This document shows, piece by piece, positions 25,758-34,939 of a stretch of 64,000 bases of DNA. This DNA is from Algicola sp. (lineage in GTDB: Bacteria; Bacteroidota; Bacteroidia; Flavobacteriales; Flavobacteriaceae), in NCBI GenBank assembly GCA_018222835.1, contig JAAEZN010000006.1:16466-80465 (forward strand), given 5' to 3'. The notes under the pieces were generated by a model that was not told the DNA's origin, made no database searches, and saw nothing but the letters and a program-made list of their open reading frames with translations. Each line of letters begins with the position of its first letter. Within the stretch, counting starts at the first letter, position 1. Made by a program: the position numbers and the translations under genes.

Positions 25758-26415
25758 TTTTTGGTCTTATAGATGCAATACATGTACGTGCGCCAACTAC
25801 TTTTTGGTTCAAATTTACGGTAATATCACAGTCAAGGGGCAATAAAAGATCTACTCTGGAGCCAAATTTTATAAAACCGGCATCTTCGCCCTGCGTGACC
25901 TGTTCGCCTTCTTCGGCGTAATTTACAATTCTTCTGGCCAATGCTCCAGCGATTTGCCTGTATCCTATTTCGCCAAATTTAGGTGTATGGAGCACAATTG
26001 TGGTACGCTCGTTTTCTGTACTGGATTTGGGGTGCCAGGCTACTAAATATTTTCCCGGATGGTATTTGGAGTAGGTAACCGTTCCGCTTGCGGGATAACG
26101 CGTTACGTGCACATTGGTAGGCGACATAAATATGGATACCTGTTTTCTCTTGTCCTTAAAGTATTCGGGCTCTTCCACTTCTTCGATTACAACTACCTTA
26201 CCGTCCACCGGTGCCAATATCTCATCAAAAGTTGGAGTGACCAACCTTTTTGGGTTTCTAAAAAACTGTAAAATAGCGATCAATATCACCAATGCAGTAA
26301 TTTGAACAGCATAACGAATCCATTCAACATCGATAAAATATTGTGCGGCCAATACAGCACCTACCACTAGGAAAAAAGTGGTGATAATAATTTTTTGCCC
26401 CTCTTTATGAAACAT
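25750..26415 (-). CDS. psd: Phosphatidylserine decarboxylase proenzyme (short type)
   Basis: Converts phosphatidylserine to phosphatidylethanolamine, the main phospholipid. The 221-residue short form has two N-terminal hydrophobic segments (about 9-27 and 34-52), the APVDGKV motif, MSPTNVHVTRYPASG, HPKSSTENERT, and the self-cleavage site FGSRVD with Gly185-Ser186, where the serine becomes the pyruvoyl group. Its start lies inside the end of cdsA (11-base overlap), and its end overlaps the acyl-CoA-binding protein gene. cdsA supplies CDP-diacylglycerol upstream in the same pathway. Confidence 0.93.
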   Translation of the reverse strand: MFHKEGQKIIITTFFLVVGAVLAAQYFIDVEWIRYAVQITALVILIAILQFFRNPKRLVTPTFDEILAPVDGKVVVIEEVEEPEYFKDKRKQVSIFMSPTNVHVTRYPASGTVTYSKYHPGKYLVAWHPKSSTENERTTIVLHTPKFGEIGYRQIAGALARRIVNYAEEGEQVTQGEDAGFIKFGSRVDLLLPLDCDITVNLNQKVVGARTCIASIRPKND

Positions 26416-27208
26416 AGGTGAAAATATTTAAGATCAAGTATGCAAAAGGTGCAGCAAAGACCAAACTATCCAATCGATCCCAAATTCCCCCATGCCCGGG
26501 TAAAATAGCTCCACTATCCTTAACTCCGGCCATACGTTTGAACTTGGATTCCAATAAATCGCCCAAACTTCCTGCTACCACTATTAAACAAGCCATTGCC
26601 ATCCACTCGGTCAACGAAAGACGTGTTTCGTACCAAGATAAAAAATAGGCTGAGACCAGTGCAAAAATAAGACCTCCTACAGAACCTTCAATGGTTTTTT
26701 TTGGGGAAACGGCAGGAAAAAGTTTAGTTCGTCCCAAAGTTCTTCCGACCAAGTAGGCAAAAGTGTCGTTTACCCATATTAGAATAAAGATCCCCATGAT
26801 CAAAAATTGCGCAAAATCATCTATTTTGTAGGGAATCATAGTTAAAAAAATACAACCACCTCCTATATAAAATAACCCGATCAAGAATTTTTGGATGCTA
26901 TTAAAGTCTCTTTGGGTCTTGGAAAAAAGAAAAACCAGCAAGGCCAAATCCACGGTAATGGTAAAAAACATGAGCAGATTTATGGCTGAGCTGTTCTGCG
27001 TTAAATAAATAAATACCCACCATAGGGCCAAATAGGCTACGAATATATGGTATCCTTTAAGGCGCACAATTTGCTTGTACTCGTACAGGCAAGCCAGGCC
27101 AAATGCCATAAAAAGGAAGTCGAAAGCATCTGAACTTAAAAAAACAGCGCCAAGCAGAAGTACTACATAAATTACTCCTGTTATGGAGCGTCTTAAAACT
27201 TCTCTCAT
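26405..27208 (-). CDS. cdsA: Phosphatidate cytidylyltransferase
   Basis: Inner-membrane enzyme making CDP-diacylglycerol from phosphatidate and CTP. The 267 residues are mostly hydrophobic helices, with the family signature near the C-terminus (SLGDLLESKFKRMAGVKDSG, then LPGHGGIWDRLDSL, whose acidic residues bind metal). VNDTFAYLVGRTLGRTKL in the middle is also typical. It starts four bases after the LUD gene stop and overlaps psd by 11 bases, so LUD, cdsA, psd and ACBP are tightly coupled. Confidence 0.95.
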   Translation of the reverse strand: MREVLRRSITGVIYVVLLLGAVFLSSDAFDFLFMAFGLACLYEYKQIVRLKGYHIFVAYLALWWVFIYLTQNSSAINLLMFFTITVDLALLVFLFSKTQRDFNSIQKFLIGLFYIGGGCIFLTMIPYKIDDFAQFLIMGIFILIWVNDTFAYLVGRTLGRTKLFPAVSPKKTIEGSVGGLIFALVSAYFLSWYETRLSLTEWMAMACLIVVAGSLGDLLESKFKRMAGVKDSGAILPGHGGIWDRLDSLVFAAPFAYLILNIFTYVS

Positions 27209-27212
27209 GTAT

Positions 27213-27821
27213 TTAGAAATCTTCTAGTAGTAAAAGATATACATTTTTTGAAGCACTTCCGTAGGAAAGAAAATCATCTTTATTCTCTGCAGTAGGCTGA
27301 AAGTGCTTTAATGTGGTAATGTTGTTCGGGATATTTTTTTGATAACGTTCCTTGATAATTTTTAAAGCTTCGCTGATTGAATCCACTAACTGGCTAGTGG
27401 TGGCGAAAACTACTAAATTGGAAGGAAGTTCATCCAACTTTTTCTCTTTAATTTGATTGGAGCAGACCAAGATGGAGCCATTGTGGGCCACAAGGTGTTC
27501 GCATGTGGTGAAGAAAATATCACTCTCGTTACGATTATTGGTGAAATCTAGTTTTTCCGTGGCAAAACGTGTTTCCAGTCGTGGGTCCATGGTAAAAAAC
27601 AGATGGTCTTGCCAGTTGTTCTCGGAAATAATGTTTTCCAGTGCTTCCGAGATTTCGGCAAAATCTTCACAATAGATAAATTTGCCACCATTTTTTTTAA
27701 AGTAGATGGTAAATTTTTCATCAACGGGGATTTTTAAATCCGGCATATGGTCGCCACGGGTCTCCGTAGTTTCCTTGGAAACCTTTTTTCCTCCTCCGAA
27801 TAGTTTTTTAAAAACTCCCAT
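27213..27821 (-). CDS. LUD-domain protein (LutC/YkgG family)
   Basis: A 202-residue protein with an N-terminal basic stretch (MGVFKKLFGGGKKVSK) and a LUD domain (FTTCEHLVAHNGSILVCSNQ, ELPSNLVVFATTSQLV). The LUD domain occurs in LutC and LutB of the lactate utilisation complex, but here no lutA or lutB is nearby, and the context is ftsH upstream and cdsA downstream. In Bacteroidota this placement is common, so its role may differ from lactate oxidation. Function unproven. Confidence 0.8.
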   Translation of the reverse strand: MGVFKKLFGGGKKVSKETTETRGDHMPDLKIPVDEKFTIYFKKNGGKFIYCEDFAEISEALENIISENNWQDHLFFTMDPRLETRFATEKLDFTNNRNESDIFFTTCEHLVAHNGSILVCSNQIKEKKLDELPSNLVVFATTSQLVDSISEALKIIKERYQKNIPNNITTLKHFQPTAENKDDFLSYGSASKNVYLLLLEDF

Positions 27822-27886
27822 TTATGGTACTTGTGCTTGTCTATCTAATCAATAAAAATGTTTTGATTGGATGATTTTTTTTGTTT

Positions 27887-29836
27887 TTATTTGGCTGGCT
27901 CTAGTTCTTCCTCTTGTTTTTCAAAAGGGCGTTGGCCAAAAATCTTCTCTAAATCGTCCTTAAAGATAACTTCTTTGTCCAAAAGTCTTTCGGCCAATTC
28001 GGTCAACTTGTCCTTGTTGTCCTCCAGCAATTTAATGGCACGTTGATATTGCTCTTCGATTATTTTGGATATCTCTTGATCAATTTTTTGGGCTGTTTCC
28101 TCACTATAAGGTTTGGTAAAGCCGTATTCGTTCTGTCCTGATGAATCGTAATAGGTAATGTTCCCTAATTCATCGTTCAGTCCGTAAATCGTAACCATGG
28201 CACGAGCTTGTTTGGTCACTTTTTCCAAATCGCTCAAAGCCCCGGTGGAAATCTTATTGAACATTACTTTTTCGGCAGCTCTACCACCCATGGTAGCACA
28301 CATCTCGTCCAACATTTGCTCGGGACGAACAATTAAACGTTCTTCCGGTAGATACCAAGCTGCTCCCAAAGATTGTCCGCGGGGAACAATGGTTACTTTT
28401 ACCAATGGTGCAGCATGCTCCAACATCCAGCTTACAGTAGCGTGACCAGCTTCGTGGAATGCAATGGTTTTCTTTTCATCCGGGGTAATGATTTTATTTT
28501 TCTTCTCAAGACCACCTACAATTCTATCTACTGCATCCAAGAAATCTTGCTTGGTTACCGCTTTTTTCTCTTTACGAGCCGCAATAAGTGCAGCTTCGTT
28601 ACAAACGTTGGCGATATCGGCTCCAGAGAAACCAGGGGTTTGCTTGGCCAAAAAGTCCAAATCCAAGGTTTCTGCTGTTTTGATGGGTCTAAGGTGAACT
28701 TCGAATATTTCCTTTCTTTCGTTCAAATCCGGTAGATCTACATAGATCTGACGGTCAAAACGACCTGCTCGCATCAAAGCTTTGTCCAGTACATCGGCAC
28801 GGTTGGTGGCTGCAAGTACAATTACGTTGGTATTGGTGCCAAAACCATCCATTTCTGTCAACAACTGGTTCAAGGTGTTCTCGCGTTCGTCGTTGGAGCC
28901 GGTAAAGTTGTTTTTGCCCCTGGCACGTCCAATGGCATCGATTTCATCAATAAATATAATTGCAGGGGATTTATCCTTGGCTTGTTTAAAGAGGTCACGG
29001 ACCCTGGATGCACCAACGCCCACGAACATCTCCACAAAATCGGAACCGGATAAAGAGAAGAAAGGTACTTTGGCCTCGCCTGCTACGGCCTTGGCCAACA
29101 AGGTTTTACCTGTTCCGGGAGGGCCGACCAGTAGTGCCCCCTTTGGTATTTTACCACCTAAAGAGGTGTATTTGTCCGGGTTTTTAAGAAATTCTACAAT
29201 TTCTTGTACCTCTTCTTTGGCACCTTCCAGACCGGCTACATCTTTAAAGGATGTACGCGTATCTGTTTTTTCGTCGAATAGTTTGGCCTTCGATTTTCCA
29301 ATATTGAAAATTTGACCGCCTGCACCACCACCTGCACCACCGGACATTCTACGCATAAGGTAAATCCAGATACCGATAATCAGTGCGAATGGAAGCAATG
29401 TCAGGAATATTTCTCCAATGACATTGGATTCCGTATCAAACTCGACAATGGTATCGAGGTTGTTTTCTTTCTTTATCTCCGTTATTTCGTTTTGGAAAAT
29501 CTGCAGATCACCATAATCCAAAACATATTGGGGAACCAATCCGGCAGATGGTAAAAGTGGCTTTTCTGCCACTCCTTTATGAACATCTTTGTTCAAAGCT
29601 TCTTCTGTTAAGAAAACTTTGGCCTGGCGCGTGTTGGTGATAATAACGATTTTTGAAATATCGCCATTGCGTAAAAATTCTTGCAATTCGGAAGTTGTGG
29701 TCTTCTCGGTGCTTGAAAAACTGCTGCCTCCAAAAAATTGGAAGCCGATAATCAATGCGATTACCACACCATATATCCACCACGAGCTAAAACGCGGCTT
29801 TTTTGGAGCATTATTTGGGTTGTTTTCTTTTGCCAT
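27887..29836 (-). CDS. ftsH: ATP-dependent zinc metalloprotease FtsH
   Basis: Membrane-anchored AAA+ protease that degrades misfolded membrane proteins and regulators. Order in 649 residues: TM1 (about 17-35), a periplasmic domain, TM2 (about 142-160), a glycine-rich linker GGAGGGAGG, the AAA domain with Walker A GPPGTGKT (238-245), Walker [12 protein letters not shown], the second region of homology [18 protein letters not shown], and the zinc site HEAGH (461-465) with a third ligand expected in the [14 protein letters not shown]. The length is normal. It begins six bases after rsfS. In E. coli FtsH controls LPS and phospholipid balance; here the operon with cdsA and psd fits that theme, by inference. 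Confidence 0.97.
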   Translation of the reverse strand: MAKENNPNNAPKKPRFSSWWIYGVVIALIIGFQFFGGSSFSSTEKTTTSELQEFLRNGDISKIVIITNTRQAKVFLTEEALNKDVHKGVAEKPLLPSAGLVPQYVLDYGDLQIFQNEITEIKKENNLDTIVEFDTESNVIGEIFLTLLPFALIIGIWIYLMRRMSGGAGGGAGGQIFNIGKSKAKLFDEKTDTRTSFKDVAGLEGAKEEVQEIVEFLKNPDKYTSLGGKIPKGALLVGPPGTGKTLLAKAVAGEAKVPFFSLSGSDFVEMFVGVGASRVRDLFKQAKDKSPAIIFIDEIDAIGRARGKNNFTGSNDERENTLNQLLTEMDGFGTNTNVIVLAATNRADVLDKALMRAGRFDRQIYVDLPDLNERKEIFEVHLRPIKTAETLDLDFLAKQTPGFSGADIANVCNEAALIAARKEKKAVTKQDFLDAVDRIVGGLEKKNKIITPDEKKTIAFHEAGHATVSWMLEHAAPLVKVTIVPRGQSLGAAWYLPEERLIVRPEQMLDEMCATMGGRAAEKVMFNKISTGALSDLEKVTKQARAMVTIYGLNDELGNITYYDSSGQNEYGFTKPYSEETAQKIDQEISKIIEEQYQRAIKLLEDNKDKLTELAERLLDKEVIFKDDLEKIFGQRPFEKQEEELEPAK

Positions 29837-29842
29837 TTTTTT

Positions 29843-30220
29843 TTAAGAATTGTAACTGCTTTCCACCATAGTAACTTTGGCATCTCCCCAAAGTCCTTCA
29901 ATGTCATAGAATTCCCTAATATGTTTTTGAAATACATGCACTACAACATTTACATAGTCCATTAGTACCCATTCGGCGTTTTCGGACCCTTCGATATGCC
30001 ATGGCTTATCGTGCAAAGTCTTGCTGACCTTTTTTTGGATGGATGAGACAATTGCGTTTACATGCGTGTTGGAAGTACCGTTGCAGATGATAAAATAGTC
30101 GCAAACTGTATTTTCGATTTCCCTAAGGTCCAGTAGATTTATATCAACTCCTTTAACATCTTCTATTCCTTCCAGAATCAAGGCAATCAACTCATCTGCG
30201 CTAGCTTTTGTTTTCTGCAT
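29843..30220 (-). CDS. rsfS: Ribosome silencing factor
   Basis: RsfS/Iojap family, 125 residues. It binds ribosomal protein uL14 and blocks subunit joining when growth slows. Seen: the family core DINLLDLREIENTVCDYFIICNG, NTHVNAIVSSI and WHIEGSENAEWVLMDYVNVVVHVF, with the usual Trp in LWGDA. It is the first gene of the rsfS-ftsH-LUD-cdsA-psd-ACBP run and divergent from birA with 82 bases between. Confidence 0.94.
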   Translation of the reverse strand: MQKTKASADELIALILEGIEDVKGVDINLLDLREIENTVCDYFIICNGTSNTHVNAIVSSIQKKVSKTLHDKPWHIEGSENAEWVLMDYVNVVVHVFQKHIREFYDIEGLWGDAKVTMVESSYNS

Positions 30221-30302
30221 TCAAAAAATTTAGATTTTACAAAGTTATGTTTTTTTTGTTTTCTTAGCCTTAGTTTTTAACAAATCATAAAGGCTTGTCA
30301 TA

Positions 30303-31046
30303 TTGGGAAAACATTTTCAAATACTCAAACTTGATGCCACGGACTCCACAAATTTGTATTTAAGAAACTTGTTGCGTTCGGAAGACCCTGTAGATTATAC
30401 TGTAGTAATGGCCAAAAGACAGTTAAAGGGCAGGGGGCAAATGGGAACTGTTTGGGAGTCCGAAGCGGGGAAAAACCTTACTTTCAGTGTGTTGAAGAGG
30501 TTTGGTGCTTTGAGTGTCCAACATCAGTTTGTGCTGAACATTGCAATTTCCATAGCGGTTTGTGAGGTGCTAAAAATGATGGGAGTGCCCAATGTCAAGG
30601 TAAAATGGCCAAACGACATTATGTCAGGTTCTACGAAAATTTGCGGCATTTTAATCGAAAATGTACTTAAGGGTACCTTTATTGCCCATTCCATTATTGG
30701 TATTGGGCTAAATGTTAACCAAACCAATTTTGAGGGTTTGGATAAGGCATCTTCAATGAAGTCGATTACGGGCCTACATTTTAACCTCGATGAGGTGCTC
30801 CAAAAAATATTGGAGCTTATAAAATACCATCTAAGCAATATCGAAGCCAAAACAGTGGGCCAATTATTGCCGGCTTACGAGGAGACTCTTTTTAGAAAGG
30901 ACAAACCATCCACCTTTACTTCACCGGAAGGGGATATGTTCACGGCGTACATACGTCGGGTATCACCATCAGGAAAATTGGTGCTGGAACTTGAGGATAA
31001 AATATTTAAGGAATTCGATCTAAAGGAGGTAAGCCTGCTTTATTGA
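30303..31046 (+). CDS. birA: Biotin--[acetyl-CoA-carboxylase] ligase
   Basis: Attaches biotin to acetyl-CoA carboxylase via biotinyl-AMP. The biotin-binding loop is QLKGRGQMGTVW (GRGQMG at 43-48), followed by KWPNDIM and KICGILIEN. The 247-residue form starts directly at the catalytic domain (ILKLDATDSTN), so there is no N-terminal DNA-binding domain and it cannot act as a classic bio repressor. The start is TTG 30303; no ATG or GTG exists in frame between it and an upstream stop codon. The 3' end overlaps the convergent SRPBCC gene by seven bases. Confidence 0.92.
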   Translation: MGKHFQILKLDATDSTNLYLRNLLRSEDPVDYTVVMAKRQLKGRGQMGTVWESEAGKNLTFSVLKRFGALSVQHQFVLNIAISIAVCEVLKMMGVPNVKVKWPNDIMSGSTKICGILIENVLKGTFIAHSIIGIGLNVNQTNFEGLDKASSMKSITGLHFNLDEVLQKILELIKYHLSNIEAKTVGQLLPAYEETLFRKDKPSTFTSPEGDMFTAYIRRVSPSGKLVLELEDKIFKEFDLKEVSLLY

Positions 31047-31438
31047 CCTATTCTATCCATATTATTGGATAAGGTGCCTATGAAATTGGTAATAGGTGAT
31101 TTGATCATCATGGCCATCATGGCATTGAACTCACCTTCAAAACTTAGTCCCACTTCGCTTTCTGTTTCTCCCAAGGCAGTAATGTCTGCGGTAAGGGTAA
31201 AAGGAAGTTTGTCGCTTGCCGCACCCAAAACAACCTTGTCATGCGGATTTTGTTCCTTTAATCTGAGCACAATCTCGGGCATACCTTTTAGGGCAAACTT
31301 AAAGGTGTTCTCGTCCAACACTTCAAATTTGTCAATATTGTCCGGCATTAAAGTTTCAAAGTTTTTGATGTCGGTCAAAAATTCGAATACTTCTTTATCG
31401 CTTTTGGCTACTTTCTTTTTTGATGATTCAATGTGCAT
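31040..31438 (-). CDS. SRPBCC-fold protein
   Basis: A 132-residue START/Bet-v1-like ligand-binding fold protein: SKKKVAKSDKEVFEFLTDIKNFETLMP opens with the typical beta-helix pattern, then FALKGMPEIVLRL, LPFTLTADI and VGLSFEGEFNAMMAMMIKSPI, where the long C-terminal helix would lie. No signal peptide. It lies nine bases after pyrE on the same strand; the relation to pyrimidine synthesis, if any, is unknown. Members near pyrE occur in other flavobacteria by my recollection. Confidence 0.72.
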   Translation of the reverse strand: MHIESSKKKVAKSDKEVFEFLTDIKNFETLMPDNIDKFEVLDENTFKFALKGMPEIVLRLKEQNPHDKVVLGAASDKLPFTLTADITALGETESEVGLSFEGEFNAMMAMMIKSPITNFIGTLSNNMDRIGQ

Positions 31439-31447
31439 GGTGAAATA

Positions 31448-32086
31448 TTATTTCCATTCTTGTGGATTGGACCTCCACTCTAATAAGGTTTGTAATTGGG
31501 TTTCTTTGATATAGTTGGTGTCCGAAGCCTGTTCTACCAAGTTTTCGTAATCCGAAAGCGTATGCAGTTCCACGTTCTCTTTTTCAAAATTCTCTTTGGA
31601 AACGGGAAAACCGTAGGTGAAAATTGCGATCATTCCCTTAATGTCGGCTTTTTGCTCCTTTAACGCCTTAACGGCGTTAAGACTGCTACTGCCCGTACTG
31701 ATCAGGTCTTCTATGACCACTACGCTCTGCCCGGGTTCAAAATAGCCCTCTATTTGGTTTTGCCTACCGTGTTCCTTGGGTTTGGGCCTAACATATACAA
31801 AGGGGAGCCCGAGAGCTTCGGCCACAAGAATGCCTATGCCTATGGCTCCAGTGGCAACGCCGGCAATAACATCTGGTTTTCCGTAGAGTTTCTCTACTTG
31901 CTTAGCTATTTCTTCCCTTACAAAATTTCGTATAGTTGGGTAGGACAACATAATTCTGTTGTCGCAATAAATAGGCGACTTCCAACCCGATGCCCATGTG
32001 AATGGATTTTCAGGTTCCAACTTAATTGCATTAATTTGCAGCAACAGCTCAGCTGTTTTTTTTGCGATTTGTTTATCTAAAACCAT
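31448..32086 (-). CDS. pyrE: Orotate phosphoribosyltransferase
   Basis: Makes orotidine 5'-phosphate from orotate and PRPP in pyrimidine synthesis. The PRPP loop is VVVIEDLISTGSSSLNAV, preceded by VYVRPKPKEHGRQNQIEGYF and IAGVATGAIGIGI. I chose the ATG at 32086 (MVLDKQIAKKTAELL), giving 212 residues; a frame extending further upstream has no family support. The divergent Nudix gene starts only seven bases away, so each promoter must overlap the other gene's start. Confidence 0.95.
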   Translation of the reverse strand: MVLDKQIAKKTAELLLQINAIKLEPENPFTWASGWKSPIYCDNRIMLSYPTIRNFVREEIAKQVEKLYGKPDVIAGVATGAIGIGILVAEALGLPFVYVRPKPKEHGRQNQIEGYFEPGQSVVVIEDLISTGSSSLNAVKALKEQKADIKGMIAIFTYGFPVSKENFEKENVELHTLSDYENLVEQASDTNYIKETQLQTLLEWRSNPQEWK

Positions 32087-32090
32087 TGCG

Positions 32091-32098
32091 CAAATGTA
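32091..32098 (-). promoter_or_regulatory. Candidate -7 box for pyrE, overlapping the Nudix start codon
   Basis: On the minus strand TACATTTG matches TAnnTTTG exactly and ends four bases before the pyrE ATG, which would make the message leaderless. The same bases on the plus strand include the Nudix ATG. No good TTTG at -33 is seen. Confidence 0.4.
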
Positions 32099-32693
32099 TG
32101 AAGTTTTTGTCAATGAGGCTCCACTGATTTTAACAAACGAGCGCCCCCAGGATTCCAATAGTAATTTGTTTTCCTTGGATGGTGATTCTATTGTTGAGGC
32201 CATCAAACTTTTGTCCAAAAAAAAGTTGAACAAAGCCTACCTGTACCATCCAGATGAAGCGGAAATCTTGAAGCTTTTTATGCATAAAATTCCCGTAGTG
32301 GTCGCTGGTGGCGGCTTTGTGGTCAATAAAAAAGGAAAGGTTCTGTTTATTTTTAGAAATGGAAAGTGGGATTTGCCCAAAGGAAAAGTGGACAAAGGGG
32401 AATCCATAGAAAATGCGGCAATTCGCGAAGTAGAGGAGGAAACGGGCGTGAAAGGTTTAAAGATAGAACGATTTTTACGTACAACTTTTCACGTATTTAA
32501 AAGAAACGGCGAGTATCGTTTAAAGCAAACGCATTGGTTTATTATGTCCACCGATTATACGGGCAAATTGGTGGCCGAAAAGTCCGAGGGCATCAAAAAA
32601 GTGAAATGGAAAGGTGCGCGAAAGACCAAAAAGGCATTAAAAAATTCTTACCATAACATTAAGATTTTATTCGAGGATTGGCCATTCAATTAG
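32094..32693 (+). CDS. Nudix hydrolase
   Basis: A 199-residue Nudix-fold pyrophosphohydrolase. The Nudix box is complete: GKVDKGESIENAAIREVEEETGV (residues 97-119), with the pattern G-x5-E-x7-REVxEExG. It is preceded by KWDLPK. There is an N-terminal extension of about 65 residues that I do not recognise. The substrate (nucleotide or sugar-nucleotide) cannot be told. The ATG at 32094 is seven bases from the pyrE start, and the 3' end overlaps the convergent M14 peptidase gene by eight bases. Confidence 0.87.
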   Translation: MYEVFVNEAPLILTNERPQDSNSNLFSLDGDSIVEAIKLLSKKKLNKAYLYHPDEAEILKLFMHKIPVVVAGGGFVVNKKGKVLFIFRNGKWDLPKGKVDKGESIENAAIREVEEETGVKGLKIERFLRTTFHVFKRNGEYRLKQTHWFIMSTDYTGKLVAEKSEGIKKVKWKGARKTKKALKNSYHNIKILFEDWPFN

Positions 32694-34458
32694 GAAGCAA
32701 TCCAGCAGCATCGCTATTTTTTGCTACGCGATAAATAGGATAGGCAAGGTAGGCTTCTTCAAAGTGTTCCGACCGTTCAAAAATCCAATTTAGCTGTGCA
32801 TACCAGTTATTGGCAAAATTGAGGTCTCCTTCTTTTTTTGTTTCAAACTCCTGAAATAAAATCGAATCTTTTTGCAGCATATTCAATGCAACATCTTCAA
32901 AAACGTATGGTGAAAAGCCTTCTTTGCGTTGGAGAACAGTATCAAAAAAGTTCCAATTAAAAAAGGAGTCTTCGCCTTGCGGCTCCAAGGTTTCCATTAA
33001 ATAGCGGATACCGGCTTGTTGGGTTGGCACCAAAAGGTCGCCTTCCCCGAAGAATACCTCTTTTATTGTTTTTTCCACCTGGGTGTTGGAGTGGAGATAG
33101 TGGCCTTCGTAAGGAGCTCTACGGGTATCATAGTCGGTTATCATATAGGCTTCTACCGATAGTGTAGTGTCTTTTTTTAATGAGGTGTATTGAATTTTAT
33201 TGGCATCCAAGCGATCAATCACTTTTTTCCAACTCTTCCTTACAATATATGCGGCTGGTACAGTAACGGTGTCCAAGGGATAAAAATAATCTCTGTAGAT
33301 GGTTTTTTTGGTAAATGGTTTCTCTCGGTCGTACTTTAATCTTGGTAGGCCGGTTACTTCGCTAACAAGGTTTTCTGCCTCGTAGCCCTTAAAGTTTAGA
33401 GTGGATGTTTGTGTTGTATCTACTGTCCAGTTAAAGTAATACTCGGATAGTTTCAGGTTATTCTCCAAAGTTTCTTTTCGGAGCGACTTTATGTTCTCGT
33501 GCTCAACTTCCACAATCTCAATAAGGCTCTGCATAAGATCGTAAGTGCCTTCCACCCGTTGTTTGTAGGGTTTTAGCATATGGGTTTCTACCATAAGTCC
33601 CAAAGTGCTCCATAATGTGGAATATCCTGTGGAATATCTGGGATGGTCCATAAATTGACTGAATCCCATCTCCGGAGGTGAATTGAAGACATTTACGTAA
33701 GGGGTAATGTCCCAACCTTTTTCTGCTAAAGAGCTTTCCAGATTTGGCATTAAAGTATTGTGCAAGTACTGACCCATTTTGCCCCCCAATTTATTGTGTT
33801 GTGTAAAGAGGTGGGTCAAAGTATATTGATAATCTGCTCCATTGCTTACATGGTTGTCGATAAAGATATCGGGTTTTACCATATGGAAAATTTGCACGAA
33901 CGTTTTGGCGTTCTGGGTATCCATTTTAATAAAGTCCCGGTTAAGATCGTAGTTCTGTGCATTTCCTCTAAACCCATATTCTTTGGGCCCATTTTGGTTG
34001 GCCCTAGTGGTCGAGTTTCTGTTGAGTGCTCCTCCAATGTTATAAATAGGGATGGTTACCAAAACCGTTTTTTTAGGGAGGTTCAATTCGCCTGTTGCCA
34101 AATCCCTGTAAAGCATCATGGTGGCATCGATACCGTCGCTCTCGCCCGGGTGTATGCCGTTATTTATTAAAATAATGGATTTCTCCTTGCGGATGTTCTC
34201 ATAGTTAAAATCTCCATCGGGATTAAAAGTTACCATATGCAAGGGCAAGCCGCTATCCGTTGTTCCGATGGTATGTAGGTTTATTTCTGGAAATTCGCGG
34301 GCTAGGGCGATGTAATAGTCAATGGTTTGCCGGTAGGTAGCTGTTTCCTTACCATCAGAAAGTTCATAGTGTGTGGGGTATGAGGATTTCTCGTCCTGTG
34401 TTTCCGATTCGCAGGATATAAAAAGAACTAGGGCTAAAAAAAATGCTAAATGCTTCAA
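32686..34458 (-). CDS. M14-family zinc carboxypeptidase, lipoprotein
   Basis: A 590-residue exported peptidase. The N-terminus is a lipoprotein signal with the lipobox LFISC (Cys16). The catalytic domain shows the zinc ligands His103 and Glu106 in GIHPGESDG, His203 in IDNHVSNGAD, and a candidate catalytic Glu in LMVETHMLKP. The C-terminal half (about 330-590) has no named domain; it may be a beta-rich accessory part. Translation starts at TTG 34458 because no ATG or GTG lies in frame before an upstream stop. It overlaps the Nudix stop by eight bases. Confidence 0.85.
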   Translation of the reverse strand: MKHLAFFLALVLFISCESETQDEKSSYPTHYELSDGKETATYRQTIDYYIALAREFPEINLHTIGTTDSGLPLHMVTFNPDGDFNYENIRKEKSIILINNGIHPGESDGIDATMMLYRDLATGELNLPKKTVLVTIPIYNIGGALNRNSTTRANQNGPKEYGFRGNAQNYDLNRDFIKMDTQNAKTFVQIFHMVKPDIFIDNHVSNGADYQYTLTHLFTQHNKLGGKMGQYLHNTLMPNLESSLAEKGWDITPYVNVFNSPPEMGFSQFMDHPRYSTGYSTLWSTLGLMVETHMLKPYKQRVEGTYDLMQSLIEIVEVEHENIKSLRKETLENNLKLSEYYFNWTVDTTQTSTLNFKGYEAENLVSEVTGLPRLKYDREKPFTKKTIYRDYFYPLDTVTVPAAYIVRKSWKKVIDRLDANKIQYTSLKKDTTLSVEAYMITDYDTRRAPYEGHYLHSNTQVEKTIKEVFFGEGDLLVPTQQAGIRYLMETLEPQGEDSFFNWNFFDTVLQRKEGFSPYVFEDVALNMLQKDSILFQEFETKKEGDLNFANNWYAQLNWIFERSEHFEEAYLAYPIYRVAKNSDAAGLLPN

Positions 34459-34525
34459 AATATTTTGGGAACGTTAGCGCACTATACTTGTGCTGGTTTG
34501 TACCAAAAATACAGAATATTATAGT

Positions 34526-34939
34526 TTATGACGCTATCTCGATAAAGCCAAGTTCGTTGCCCTCTATTTTAAAAATAGGCTTATTCTTAAAGTTTAGGGT
34601 AAACGGGCACCTGATTTTAAAACTGTTCCATTTTTTGTAGTCCAAAGGATCTATGGAAGAGGTTATCATGTTTACGGTAATATGCTCTTTTGGGTTCGAA
34701 GCGATCAACTCATCAAGGAATTCCCATCCATCCATTATGGGCATATTGATATCCAAGAAAATGACATTGGGGGCAGATTTTCCCTCTTCGATTCTTTCTT
34801 GATAGGCTTCGTGGGCTTCTAATCCATTTTGAAAAATCTGTATATCGTCGCAGGAGACCGCGGATTTCAACATTTTTTTGATGCCAAAAACGGTTATCGG
34901 ATCATCATCAACAATAAAAATACAACTAACTTTCTTCAT
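34526..34939 (-). CDS. Single-domain response regulator
   Basis: A 137-residue receiver domain with no output domain: CIFIVDDDPITV carries the acidic pocket (Asp11-13), the phospho-acceptor is Asp63 in IFLDINMPIMDG, Thr/Ser in MITSSIDP, and Lys in NKPI. The ATG at 34939 (MKKVSC) is chosen over an upstream ATG because the domain begins there. It overlaps the last 14 bases of the PAS kinase gene, so the two form a coupled two-component pair. The output must pass through protein contacts or a phosphorelay. Confidence 0.88.
   Translation of the reverse strand: MKKVSCIFIVDDDPITVFGIKKMLKSAVSCDDIQIFQNGLEAHEAYQERIEEGKSAPNVIFLDINMPIMDGWEFLDELIASNPKEHITVNMITSSIDPLDYKKWNSFKIRCPFTLNFKNKPIFKIEGNELGFIEIAS

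Noticed and set aside
28782..29315. Long open frame antisense to ftsH
   Set aside because: It mirrors the conserved FtsH AAA domain codon by codon, has low-complexity serine/leucine composition and no family features.
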